From the NCBI GenBank assembly GCA_012517325.1, contig JAAYVF010000039.1:1-64000 (forward strand): a stretch of 64,000 nt of DNA, written 5' to 3'. The position numbers and the translations under genes were made by a program. Positions within the stretch are counted from its first letter, which is position 1; each line of letters starts with the position of its first letter. This stretch comes from Myxococcales bacterium. GTDB taxonomy: Bacteria; Lernaellota; Lernaellaia; Lernaellales; Lernaellaceae. The notes beneath the pieces were generated by a model. It saw only the letters and a program-made list of their open reading frames with translations. It did not search any database and was not told the origin of the DNA. This document shows positions 25,320 through 34,512 of this stretch, piece by piece.

Positions 25320-27917
25320 ATGAGGATTAGCTCCTATTGGCTTTTCCTTTTCTCTCTACTGGTCTTCGTTCCCGGCATTTCTTCCTGCGACAGCACCCAA
25401 AATGACGACGACTCCGCCGGTGATGATGACACCACACCGGGACAATATCCGAATGACGACGACGATGGCCCCGACGACGACAGCGCCGGAGACGACGACG
25501 ATAACGATGATGACGATAACGACAATGACGACAACGATGACAACGACGACAACGATGATTCCGCCGCATGGACCTGCACGACGGTTTACGAAACGCTTTA
25601 CCTGGCTTGCGGCCGCGTCGTCTACAACGGCGAAGCGACCGTTCCGCTCGAAACGGCCGTCGCCGCTTGCGAATCCGGTCTCGAAGGTTTGGGTCTCGAT
25701 GGCGCGACGGCCGGTTGCATTATGAACAACGCACCCGATTGCGAAAACATCACCAACTGTCTCTACGGTTCCACGGTCGATGACGACATGGACGAGGCTC
25801 CGTTATCCATCGAAAAAGTCGAGGGTGGTCCGCCGGGCCGAACCGGCGCGGCGATCGTGCTCGACGATGCGGACGCCCCGATTATCGCCGCCGTCAGCGG
25901 TCGCGATTTCAATTTGTATCAATCCGGCGCCGCGACCTGGACCAGCTCGCGTCTCGCGCCGCTGGTCGATTACCCGGCCCTGGCCCGCGGTCCGGACGGG
26001 CGGTTGCACGCGCTGTTCGTCGATCTGCCCGCACGGCGGATCGTCCACGGCGTTCAAACCCTCGCCGGTTGGGAATTTGATATCGTTGACGATCAACCGT
26101 TGCTGGATTACGCGTTTTGCCGCCTGACGATCGACAATGACGGTTTTGTGCATGCCGTGTTCTTCGCCACCGATCCCGAATACGACGCTTACAGCACTTT
26201 TTATGCGACCAACCGAAGCGGCTCCTGGGTGACCGATGAAATCGGCGGTGGGCTCTATTCCTTCACCTACCTGGCGCCGCGGCTGGCGGTGGACGACGAG
26301 GGCAAGGCGTACATCGTTTTCGCGCAATTGGGATCGGCGCCGATGTATACCAACTACTACAATATGCTTTACCTGATAACGAACCGTTCCGGCGAATGGG
26401 ATTTTGAGTATATCGCGGTGGGTCCCTGCTACCAAGGCACCCATTATTCTTACGATACCGCCTTTTCCTCCGGACCGATCGCGATCCGGCCGAACGGCGA
26501 TCTGGTTGTTTTAACCTCCTATTCCTATACCACTATGCAGGATGGCTACGTCACCACGGACATCGATCAAGTGCGCCTTTACACGCGCGATGCCGGCACC
26601 GGCGAATGGTCCTTCGAAGGCCTGCTGGGAACGTCCGCCATCACCCTCGACCGTGCCATACAACTGGATTCGGCCGGCGAACCACGGCTTCTTTTCTCCG
26701 ACCGGGACAACGCCACGTATTACGGGTTCCTGACGGAAGACCGTTGGGAATTTGAAACCCTTCCCGGCGATCCGTGTGATCAACTCGATCTGGCGCTGAC
26801 CGGCGCCGACGAACCGCGAGTCGCTTGCTACCGCGAAGCGGACACCACCCTTCATTACTTGACGACGACGACGAAGGGCTGGGCCGACGAAGCGATCGAT
26901 TCGCAACCCTTCATCCCCTATTCCAGTGACTTTTACGCTACCGCCGCCGATTGGTCGGCGAGCAACGGCGGCGCCGTGGCCTACTGGCATGATGCCGACA
27001 ATATCCAGACGTACGTGGCCGAGAATTCAGCCGGCGCCTGGCAGGCGAGCGCCGTGCCGAATGCCGGCAATACCAAGGGCCAACCGGCGCTGGCCTACGA
27101 CAGCGCGGGCGGTTTGCACCTCGCCTACCTGGAAACAGACGAACTCAGCGTCACCCGGCTCGTCTATGCCGTGCCCGTCGGCGACCAGTGGCAATTCACG
27201 GTCGTGGCGGCGGAAAACGTCGACCGTTACAACCAGCCCACGCTGGCCCTCGACGGCGCCGACCAACCGCATTTGATTTATATTGACCCGGACGATCATT
27301 TGCGCCATGCCTGGCGCGGCGGAGATGATTGGGACGATCGGCGCATCATCTGGACGACGGAAAACGCCGGCGATCCCGCCTTGACGGCCGCCCCGGATGG
27401 ATTGTTGCATCTTTGCTATACTGATCAAACTGCCGTCTATTACGCGACGAACGAGACCGCCTGGTTACAAGCCGAAACGGCATCGGATCCGAACGCGGGC
27501 TCAAGCAGCACCTGTTCTATCGCCGTCAGCGAGGAGGGAATCGTCTATATCGCATATCTGGATTACGGCGAAGGCGACGTACGGCTGGCCGCCCGCTATC
27601 AAGGTGTTTGGAACCACACCCGGATCGCATCCTACACCGGCTCGAATTATTTCAATTATTCCTTCATTGCCGCAGCCGGTAATGGGCGGCTTCATCTTTC
27701 CTACCTGGATCGGATGAACGGCGGCGACTACAACTACCTTTACGTCCTGATCCATTACACCAACGCGGACGGTGCCTGGCGCGAATCGATCATCGACTAC
27801 CCGACCAATTTCAATTTCCTGAATCGTTCACCGGTCATGACCATGGATGAAACCGGCCGGCCGCACTGGTTCTATCAAGGCTACGGCGCCGTCTGGCATG
27901 CCACATTTGATGAATGA
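25320..27917 (+). CDS. Asp/Asn-linker lipoprotein with beta-propeller-like repeats
   Basis: 865 residues. The signal peptide ends P-G-I-S-S-C (Cys23) and, unlike its relatives here, has Asp at position +2, the inner-membrane retention signal in E. coli. After an Asp/Asn linker and a short Cys-containing helical region (C-T-T-V-Y-E...C-E-N-I-T-N-C), about a dozen beta repeats follow. These have a G-x-x-H-A/L-x-F/Y-x-D pattern (R-L-H-A-L-F-V-D, F-V-H-A-V-F-F, L-H-L-A-Y-L-E, L-H-L-C-Y-T-D, L-H-L-S-Y-L-D), suggesting a beta-propeller. No catalytic residues are recognised. GGGAG lies before the ATG. Confidence 0.7.
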   Translation: MRISSYWLFLFSLLVFVPGISSCDSTQNDDDSAGDDDTTPGQYPNDDDDGPDDDSAGDDDDNDDDDNDNDDNDDNDDNDDSAAWTCTTVYETLYLACGRVVYNGEATVPLETAVAACESGLEGLGLDGATAGCIMNNAPDCENITNCLYGSTVDDDMDEAPLSIEKVEGGPPGRTGAAIVLDDADAPIIAAVSGRDFNLYQSGAATWTSSRLAPLVDYPALARGPDGRLHALFVDLPARRIVHGVQTLAGWEFDIVDDQPLLDYAFCRLTIDNDGFVHAVFFATDPEYDAYSTFYATNRSGSWVTDEIGGGLYSFTYLAPRLAVDDEGKAYIVFAQLGSAPMYTNYYNMLYLITNRSGEWDFEYIAVGPCYQGTHYSYDTAFSSGPIAIRPNGDLVVLTSYSYTTMQDGYVTTDIDQVRLYTRDAGTGEWSFEGLLGTSAITLDRAIQLDSAGEPRLLFSDRDNATYYGFLTEDRWEFETLPGDPCDQLDLALTGADEPRVACYREADTTLHYLTTTTKGWADEAIDSQPFIPYSSDFYATAADWSASNGGAVAYWHDADNIQTYVAENSAGAWQASAVPNAGNTKGQPALAYDSAGGLHLAYLETDELSVTRLVYAVPVGDQWQFTVVAAENVDRYNQPTLALDGADQPHLIYIDPDDHLRHAWRGGDDWDDRRIIWTTENAGDPALTAAPDGLLHLCYTDQTAVYYATNETAWLQAETASDPNAGSSSTCSIAVSEEGIVYIAYLDYGEGDVRLAARYQGVWNHTRIASYTGSNYFNYSFIAAAGNGRLHLSYLDRMNGGDYNYLYVLIHYTNADGAWRESIIDYPTNFNFLNRSPVMTMDETGRPHWFYQGYGAVWHATFDE
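25401..25562 (+). repeat. Asp/Asn-rich linker coding repeat (propeller-like lipoprotein)
   Basis: About 50 codons; the early part also carries T-T-P-G-Q-Y-P, the late part is pure D-D-N units. Confidence 0.8.
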
Positions 27918-27996
27918 TCGGGACGATTGAAGTTAGCTGATAAAAAACGCAGGCCGAGATGGGGAATGATCGGAAAAATCCTTGATGAGGTCTCCG

Positions 27997-30270
27997 ATGA
28001 AAACATTGATCGGCTTGTTTCTCCTTTTTTCCTGCGTCGCTCTGCTGGGAGCATGCAATTCAGATGACAACCATTCAGGACAAGATGAATCCTTCTCGGC
28101 GATCGATGACGATGATGACGACGACAATGACGACAACGATGATCTAGTAGACGACGATGACGACGATGACGACAACAATGACGACAACGATGATCTAGCA
28201 GACGACGATGACGATGATGACGACGATGATGACGACGACGACAACGACGACAACGATGATAATGACGATAACGATGATAACGACGACGATGACAACAACG
28301 ACGACAACGACGATGATGACAATGACGACAGCACGCCGGTTTGGTGCAGAACCGATCTAGACTGCCGGACCAAGACTTACGATCATGCCGCCGGAACTAT
28401 CGAAACCGTCCTGGACGAAGAGTGCGACAACCAGCCGGAAGAGTGCGGTTTCGATCAGCTCAATGAAAACGGCAAAAGTCAACTTTATCGCGAGGCGGAT
28501 AACTGTAGCGGGACGCCGGACGACTACTGCCGATCGACCCATTACAATCACTCCGGCCAGGCTGTTTACGTTATTTCCGCCAATTCCTGTGAGTTGGGCA
28601 ACGCCGGCTGCACTTCCTACTACTACGATGAAGCCGGCCATCAAACCTGGGCGTATTCTCGCGGCTGCGCTTCGGGCTTGGATTACACCGCCACCCACCA
28701 TCAATACGATAGCCGGGGGAGGCTCATTTTAGAGGAGTACAGCTACTATCCGCATCTCGGCCCGCCCGAATATTACACCTGCGAAACGACGACCTACCAC
28801 GACGGACCGGATTACTCTCGCTGGGAATGGGATGAAAACTGCGATGGATTGCTCGAAGAATGCGGCATCGGCTTTTTCGATGAAAACGGCTGGACCACCC
28901 GGATCGAATGGGACACCGATTGCGACGGCCACGCGGACGTTTGCGACGACCTTTTAAACGACAGTCACGGTTGGGTGGTCAAAGAAGACTACGATACGCT
29001 TTGCGACGGCATTTACGACACCTGCATCGAATATACCTACGATACCGACGGCCATCAGCTGACCTATCGCCGCGACAACGGTTGCGACGATGAACCCGAG
29101 TCTTGCCAGGAAAGCACCTACAATGAGGCAGGCCAACGGCTGACCTACCGCAACGATCCGCTTTGCGACGGCACCTATACCAATTGCGTGTTCTGGACCT
29201 ATGACGAACAAGGCCGGCAAACCGCCTACGAATACGAAGTCGGCGATTGCGACGGTGTTCCCGAAAGTTGCAGTTACACCACCTATATCGACCTCAATGT
29301 CGAATCGAACGAGTCCGCGAAAAAATCACCCTCGCCGATCGCAGCCAAACCGGTAGTGGTTCCGCCCAATCGAAGCACGTCCGTGGAAGCGGATGCCTGC
29401 ACCGAGGAACTGACTTGCTGGCACTACAGCACCGATCCCACCGGTCGCGAACATCAAGGCCGCCGAGACGACGACTGTGACGGCACGGCCGACTATTGCG
29501 ATAAAACCGTGACCGACGAGGCGGGACGACGCTACGAATCATGGGTCGATCATGACTGCAACGGTGTTCCCGACGGCTCCTGCGAACAATACGGTTATGA
29601 TCGGCAAGGCCGGCAGATCACGCGGCTGACCAGCGACACCTGCGATCCGAACGATTATTATTATGGAACCTACAGCGTCCGCCTCGACGACCTCAATCTG
29701 GATTGGGGCATTTACAATGACACCTGGCCGGATTACGGGGTCAACTTCGCGATCTCGACGCTGACGGACGACGAAGGCCGGCTTCAACTGACGGAAGCCT
29801 ATGCTCATTACAGCGACATTTATGGCTTCTTTTACTCCATCACCTACGAATACGACGACCTGAACAACACCGTTTATATTCTGCAAGACCACATCAGCGG
29901 GTTGTTCGAGGACATGTGCGAGATGCAGCAACTCGATGAGAACGGATTCATCATCGAAGTCACGCATTCCTCCAATTGCAGCTTTGGCCCCGACTACTGC
30001 ACCACGTTTACGCGAGACGAGTTCGGCAACTCCCTGACCGAAAACATCGACCTCTTGTGCGACGGCACGTTGGATTCATGCCTGACCAGAAACTACAACG
30101 AGAATGGCTTGATTCTGAGCGAGGATTTCGATGCCGGCTGCGTCGGCAGTCCGGATTCCTGTCGCCGGTGGCAATACGATGATCAGGGGCGAATGATCGC
30201 TTACGAGTACGACGAGACCTGCGACGGAATTCCCGATCAATGCACGTATTACGATTGGGGCACTCGTTAG
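27997..30270 (+). CDS. Asp/Asn-linker lipoprotein with YD-like repeats carrying paired cysteines
   Basis: 757 residues. Signal peptide and lipobox (A-L-L-G-A-C, about Cys20) are followed by the longest Asp/Asn linker of the window (about 90 residues). The remainder is built of units of about 27-30 residues reading Y-D-x-x-G-R-x-x-x-Y-x-x-D-x-x-C-D-G-x-P-D-x-C. The Y-D-x-x-G-R half is the RHS/YD-repeat motif. The D-x-x-C-D-G-x-x-D-x-C half resembles Ca2+-binding MopE or thrombospondin-3 loops, with a Cys pair in place to form a disulfide per unit. A K/P/S-rich break lies near residue 440. No RHS toxin tip or cleavage core is present. ATG 27997 has GAGG upstream. Confidence 0.75.
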   Translation: MKTLIGLFLLFSCVALLGACNSDDNHSGQDESFSAIDDDDDDDNDDNDDLVDDDDDDDDNNDDNDDLADDDDDDDDDDDDDDNDDNDDNDDNDDNDDDDNNDDNDDDDNDDSTPVWCRTDLDCRTKTYDHAAGTIETVLDEECDNQPEECGFDQLNENGKSQLYREADNCSGTPDDYCRSTHYNHSGQAVYVISANSCELGNAGCTSYYYDEAGHQTWAYSRGCASGLDYTATHHQYDSRGRLILEEYSYYPHLGPPEYYTCETTTYHDGPDYSRWEWDENCDGLLEECGIGFFDENGWTTRIEWDTDCDGHADVCDDLLNDSHGWVVKEDYDTLCDGIYDTCIEYTYDTDGHQLTYRRDNGCDDEPESCQESTYNEAGQRLTYRNDPLCDGTYTNCVFWTYDEQGRQTAYEYEVGDCDGVPESCSYTTYIDLNVESNESAKKSPSPIAAKPVVVPPNRSTSVEADACTEELTCWHYSTDPTGREHQGRRDDDCDGTADYCDKTVTDEAGRRYESWVDHDCNGVPDGSCEQYGYDRQGRQITRLTSDTCDPNDYYYGTYSVRLDDLNLDWGIYNDTWPDYGVNFAISTLTDDEGRLQLTEAYAHYSDIYGFFYSITYEYDDLNNTVYILQDHISGLFEDMCEMQQLDENGFIIEVTHSSNCSFGPDYCTTFTRDEFGNSLTENIDLLCDGTLDSCLTRNYNENGLILSEDFDAGCVGSPDSCRRWQYDDQGRMIAYEYDETCDGIPDQCTYYDWGTR
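28063..28332 (+). repeat. Longest Asp/Asn-rich linker coding repeat (YD/Cys lipoprotein)
   Basis: About 90 codons of Asp and Asn with internal near-copies of a unit ending D-D-L-(V/A)-D (about 28099-28152 and 28153-28200), a sign of recent internal duplication. Confidence 0.85.
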
Positions 30271-30291
30271 CCGACCGCCGTCGGACGCGGA

Positions 30292-31956
30292 TTATTCCGG
30301 CAGGGCGGCGGCGACGACGCGATTCCGGCCTTGCTTCTTGGCGTCGTACAACGCTCGATCCGCGTCGCGAACCAACATATCCACCCCGGAAGGATCGGGA
30401 AAAGAAGTGATGCCGATGCTGACCGTTTGCACGATTTCGTGCGCCGAGCATTTGCAGTAGGCGCACGCTTCGCGCACCTGTTCCGCCACCTCCTGGGCCT
30501 TGAACACCGGACATCCCGGCATGAGAACGCAAAATTCCTCGCCGCCGTATCGGCAGGGCAGATCCACCAGGCGGACGTTGCTCTTGATCAAGCGGGCGAT
30601 TTCGCGCAAGACCAGATCCCCGGTTTCGTGGCCGTAGGTGTCGTTGACCTGTTTGAAATGGTCCAGGTCGATCAACATCAGACTGAACGGCTCGCCACGC
30701 CGCCGCGCCTGATCGATCAGGGTATCCAACTGCGAATCGAAATAGCGCCGGCTCAACAATCCCGTCAGCGAATCGTGATAGGCCAGTTCTTCCAGGATAT
30801 GGGTTTTGTGGCCGATTTCTTCCAGGAGCTGCTTCACCTTGAGCAAACTTTTCATCCGCACCTGGAATTCCTCGCGGCCAAACGGCTTGACCAGGTAATC
30901 GTTGGCGCCGCTGCTCAGGCACGAGAGGATGCCGCGGCGCTGCCCTTCCTTGGCGATGACAACGATCGGCAGCGCTTCGAACAGCACATCCCGGCGCAGT
31001 TTTTCGATCAACGCGGGCCCGTCGATCTGTTTCGTCGTCAGATCGAGGGCAATGATGTCCGGGATCGTCACCGACAAGTGTACCTGGAACTCCTCGACTG
31101 TTTTGCACAGGTTCATCCCGAGGCCTTGTTCCGAGAGAAGCTTACCGAGAATGGAGGCGGTGATCGGGTCGTCCTCCAGGACGATGGCGCTGCGGCGGCG
31201 CGCGTGCCGATGCTGCACGACGATTTTACCGACGAGCCGCGACAGTTCGTCCCGATTGACCGGCTTGCGCAAATAGTCCACCGCACCGACCGAAAATCCA
31301 TGCGGCAGGGAATCGTCGTCCTGCTGGCCGCCGATCAGAATGATCGGCAGTTGCCGGGTTTTGGATTGGGCGGCCAATTCCTCGCCCAATCGCAAGCCGG
31401 AGTGACCCGGCATTTCGATATCCACCAACAACAAATCCGGCGAATTTTCCAGAATCAATCCGTGGCCGCGTTCGGTGTTATCGGCCGTCAGCACCGTGAA
31501 TCCCATCCCGTGCAACTCGCGCTCGAGAAAAGCGCGAACGGTGATGCTGTCGCTGACGATGATCACCAGCGGAAACTCGCGGCGGGCGATTAACTTCTTG
31601 TGCTGAAACTGATTGAGCACATCCAGGACTTGTTCGGGAGTGAACGGTTTGACCAGAATGCCGTCGATCGAATTGTACTCCCAAAAATTTCGGATCTCGC
31701 GATCGTCCAGCGAAGTGGCGACGATAACGGAGATCTGCGACAAACCGGGTGTCGCCTTGATCCGGGCGATGACCTCCCGCGGATTGAAATCGTGCGGAAC
31801 GCCGGGGCCGATTAAAAAATCGGGGGTAAAAGCAATCAACTCATTGATATCGGCCGGGGTGCCGGAAAAAAACCGGACTTGATAGTCGCTGTCCTTGAAG
31901 CATTGCTTCCACATGGAAACCATGAAGGAAGAGCTTTCGATAATCGCTACTTTCAT
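30292..31956 (-). CDS. Diguanylate cyclase with three receiver domains
   Basis: 554 residues: three REC domains and a GGDEF domain. REC1 (1-115) lacks the phospho-acceptor Asp (P-D-F-L-I-G-P-G-V) but keeps V-K-P-F. REC2 has L-L-L-V-D-I-E-M-P and R-K-P-V; REC3 has I-I-A-L-D-L-T and V-K-P-F-G. The cyclase has the active signature R-Y-G-G-E-E-F and, five residues before it, R-L-V-D, an intact RxxD inhibitory site. Architecture is PleD plus one extra pseudo-receiver. It should make c-di-GMP when phosphorylated, with product feedback. It stands alone on the minus strand, convergent with the YD-repeat gene, and may feed the PilZ and HD-GYP proteins encoded at 44-51 kb. Confidence 0.9.
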   Translation of the reverse strand: MKVAIIESSSFMVSMWKQCFKDSDYQVRFFSGTPADINELIAFTPDFLIGPGVPHDFNPREVIARIKATPGLSQISVIVATSLDDREIRNFWEYNSIDGILVKPFTPEQVLDVLNQFQHKKLIARREFPLVIIVSDSITVRAFLERELHGMGFTVLTADNTERGHGLILENSPDLLLVDIEMPGHSGLRLGEELAAQSKTRQLPIILIGGQQDDDSLPHGFSVGAVDYLRKPVNRDELSRLVGKIVVQHRHARRRSAIVLEDDPITASILGKLLSEQGLGMNLCKTVEEFQVHLSVTIPDIIALDLTTKQIDGPALIEKLRRDVLFEALPIVVIAKEGQRRGILSCLSSGANDYLVKPFGREEFQVRMKSLLKVKQLLEEIGHKTHILEELAYHDSLTGLLSRRYFDSQLDTLIDQARRRGEPFSLMLIDLDHFKQVNDTYGHETGDLVLREIARLIKSNVRLVDLPCRYGGEEFCVLMPGCPVFKAQEVAEQVREACAYCKCSAHEIVQTVSIGITSFPDPSGVDMLVRDADRALYDAKKQGRNRVVAAALPE

Positions 31957-32353
31957 CCGGTAGTCTCAACGACCTGTTAATTTTTCACGCCGCGCACCAT
32001 ACGGGAAGTTTTCAGCGAACAAGTCCCACTTTGTTCATTGATCGGCAGGGTCGCGACAAACCCTAATAAAAACAATGAAAAATTTTGCTTTGACGAGACA
32101 TCGCTGTGGACCAGGATGAGCGCGAAAACATTCACAGCGGTTTCAGAATGGATGGCCGGTCGACCGCTACAGGAATGCCGAAAATCATGAGCGGACGCTC
32201 ACGGTCTGAACGGGTCACCTCCGGTCGTGATGCGCACCACGACCGTCCCGCTAAAATCGGCGATAAATCATTCGCTAAATATTCATTTATTATCAAATAG
32301 ATATATTGCATTTGCTAAAGCTTAACTTCATGTCCGATGACGGCGTTTTTCCA
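31957..32353. other. 397-base intergenic region, no gene seen
   Basis: AT-rich near both ends. It holds the inverted repeat CGGTCGTG-(8)-CACGACCG (32222-32245) without a U-tract, possibly a regulator site or an mRNA 3' structure for the GMC operon. The promoter of the diguanylate cyclase gene must be here but no box is convincing. Confidence 0.45.
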
Positions 32354-33889
32354 CTAGTCCGTCGGCGTCGAACGCCCCAGAATCGCATCGGCCACTTTGT
32401 AGCCCAGGCAATAAATGATGAACGCGCAGTTAGCCAAGAGCGGCGCCGGAAAGATGCTGCCGTCAGCGATCCAGACATTATCCATATCCCAGACGCGACC
32501 GTTCGGATCCACGACCGAGGTTTTCGGATCCAGGCCCATGCGGCAGGTGCCGGTCTTGTGAACCACGTCGATACCGCCGGTAAACATTTGCGTGGCGTCG
32601 GCGCCGGCGTTGATCTGAATTTCCTTCGCGACCTTGACCGCCGTTTCCAGCCATTCCAATTCCTGCGTGTTCGGCTCGAAGACTACGTTGGGCAACGGGT
32701 CGCCGTATTTGTTCTTCTTCGTCGCGTGCGGCAGCACGGAATTCTCGGTGAAGCCCTGGTCGTAACTACGCACCAGCGGCGCCGAGCAGATGACCTTGCT
32801 GTAATTCCGCATGAACCGCTTGAACTTGAGGCCCAGCAGATCGTAGAGGTCTTTTTTCTCCATGACCTCGACCATGCCGCCCATGTAGGTCGGCGGCGCG
32901 GCCATGTTGAACTCGAGCAGATAGCCGGCGTCATAATTCTGGTACAGATCGTTCAGTTCGACGACCTGCCCCTGATAGGTGCGCACGTCGTCGCGGGCGA
33001 GCACGGCGTAGGTGGCGCGGAAGAAGTGACCGCGCAGGTTCTTGCCCACCTGCCCCGACGAATTGGCCAGCACCTCGCCGTTGCGGCCCGACCAGTGCAG
33101 CAGCATTGGGGTGATCATCGAGCCGCTCGACAGGATGTAGTTGTCGGCCGAAATCTCGTGCTCCTCGGTGTATTCCATGCCGATGCCGGTCGGGATGCGC
33201 TTCAGATACGAGATGCTTTCGATGCGCGTGCCGGCCGCGTTGGTGTTCAGCCGGCGCACCCAGCAGTTTTCGCGGACTTCGGCGCCGTACCACTTCGCCT
33301 TGGGCAGCGGCACCGTCAGGGCGTTGGCCTTGGCGTTGTAACGGCAGCCGAGGATGCAGCATTTGCACTGCCGGCAACGCCCGTGATAGACGCCGTACTC
33401 GAAATACGGTTCGCGGTTGAAGGCCGATTGGATCGGGCCGAGGATGCCGCCCGCCGCCTCGTTGACGACCTGGGCGTAATGGCTCAGTTCCTCGATCGGC
33501 CAGCGCGACACGTGAAAGCGCTTTTTCGTCAGATCGATGTACGGCTGAAATTCGTTCCTGGTGAACGGCCAGTAACCGGAATCGAAGTCGCGCGGAATCG
33601 ATTCCTCGAGCACGCCGCCGTAAGCGGTCGTGCCGCCGCCCGCGCATTCGCCCATGTCCGTCCGCCAGACCCGCCCGGCGTATTCCTCGTGCCAGAACAA
33701 ACCGTCGGCGACGGTGTCGAGGAACTTCTGGCGATCGGCGAAGTGATTGGGCGAACCGTAGGTAATGTCCAGGTCCTTGCCCGCTTCGAGAAACACGACC
33801 TTGTACCCGGCCTGGGCCAGTTCGCCGCCGACCGTGGCGCCGCCGGCGCCCGCTCCCACGATGACGAAATCCACGTGCTCTCTTTTCAT
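32354..33889 (-). CDS. GMC-family FAD oxidoreductase (large subunit of a dehydrogenase complex)
   Basis: 511 residues. The FAD motif is V-D-F-V-I-V-G-A-G-A-G-G-A-T-V (residues 5-19). A Cys-rich segment (C-R-Q-C-K-C-C-I-L-G-C-R-Y-N-A-K) lies around residue 180. The C-terminal GMC motif contains D-V-V-H-K-T-G-T-C-R-M-G and N-V-W-I-A-D-G-S-I-F-P. Length and motifs match FAD subunits of membrane-bound alcohol/sugar/gluconate dehydrogenases. It has no signal peptide and could be carried out by the Tat signal of its partner. The start at 33889 overlaps the stop of the subunit-3 gene (ATGA); AAGGGG lies upstream. Substrate unknown. Confidence 0.85.
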   Translation of the reverse strand: MKREHVDFVIVGAGAGGATVGGELAQAGYKVVFLEAGKDLDITYGSPNHFADRQKFLDTVADGLFWHEEYAGRVWRTDMGECAGGGTTAYGGVLEESIPRDFDSGYWPFTRNEFQPYIDLTKKRFHVSRWPIEELSHYAQVVNEAAGGILGPIQSAFNREPYFEYGVYHGRCRQCKCCILGCRYNAKANALTVPLPKAKWYGAEVRENCWVRRLNTNAAGTRIESISYLKRIPTGIGMEYTEEHEISADNYILSSGSMITPMLLHWSGRNGEVLANSSGQVGKNLRGHFFRATYAVLARDDVRTYQGQVVELNDLYQNYDAGYLLEFNMAAPPTYMGGMVEVMEKKDLYDLLGLKFKRFMRNYSKVICSAPLVRSYDQGFTENSVLPHATKKNKYGDPLPNVVFEPNTQELEWLETAVKVAKEIQINAGADATQMFTGGIDVVHKTGTCRMGLDPKTSVVDPNGRVWDMDNVWIADGSIFPAPLLANCAFIIYCLGYKVADAILGRSTPTD

Positions 33890-34497
33890 TTGCGCAACCC
33901 CTTCTTCAGGCGGACCGGGAACATTTTCGCGTCCGGATAGCCCTCGCAAGGCAGGTGGAACGTGCCGTCCGGATCTTCCGGATCGAACCAGTTCATCGAC
34001 TCGAAAAGCTCCAGCGACAGATCGGGGTCTTCCACTTCATACGTGCCGATCATCGAAACCGTGAGAATGCCCGACAGCATCTGGTTGATCAGGTAGCTCT
34101 GATCGTCGCGTTCGGCGATCCACTGGTGCAGCGCCGCCATCTTTTCCTCGTCGGTGCACTGGATGAACTTCTTGCCCGCTGTCTGCTTGGCATAGCGATT
34201 GAGGTAGAGCACCGCCATCATCTGGCCCATGCTGCCCATCGTCGCCGCCAGCACCCAGTCGCCGCCGTAGTCGGAGCCCTTGAAGTCGCCCGGGATCTCC
34301 GGATCGGGCGGCACGATGATGTCCACCACCGCGGTGATTTCCGGCGCCGGCGCCGGCCCGTCCTTGCGCCGCGGGTCGCCCGGCATCCAACCGTCCAGTT
34401 CATCGGCGAAGGCCTTGCCTTTCAGGCCCGCCGTATTCGCCAACAAGGCGGAAAACATCATGGCCGTCGATGTAAACAGAAACTCTCGCCGGTTCAT
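33886..34497 (-). CDS. Gluconate 2-dehydrogenase subunit 3-like protein with Tat signal
   Basis: 203 residues. The N-terminus N-R-R-E-F-L-F followed by a moderately hydrophobic stretch is a twin-arginine signal. The mature part (P-E-I-T-A-V-V-D-I-I-V-P-P-D; R-D-D-Q-S-Y-L-I-N-Q-M) fits the small subunit family that escorts GMC dehydrogenases. It lies between the cytochrome gene (15-base gap) and the GMC gene (4-base overlap), so the three form one complex. The Tat signal on this subunit implies that the FAD-loaded large subunit is co-exported. Confidence 0.8.
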   Translation of the reverse strand: MNRREFLFTSTAMMFSALLANTAGLKGKAFADELDGWMPGDPRRKDGPAPAPEITAVVDIIVPPDPEIPGDFKGSDYGGDWVLAATMGSMGQMMAVLYLNRYAKQTAGKKFIQCTDEEKMAALHQWIAERDDQSYLINQMLSGILTVSMIGTYEVEDPDLSLELFESMNWFDPEDPDGTFHLPCEGYPDAKMFPVRLKKGLRK

Positions 34498-34512
34498 GGT
34501 CGTTCCTTTGCG

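Noticed and set aside
28063-28332. Possible CRISPR or DNA minisatellite
   Set aside because: No constant repeat with unique spacers; triplet-based, in frame, with shuffled synonymous codons.
27997-30270. RHS toxin (polymorphic toxin) from YD-like motifs
   Set aside because: No RHS core, no P-x-x-x-x-D-P-x-G-L cleavage motif, no toxin tip or immunity gene; it is a lipoprotein.
32106-32300. 64-codon plus-strand frame between the cyclase and GMC genes
   Set aside because: Starts with no ribosome-binding site, composition not protein-like, contains the inverted repeat at 32222-32245.
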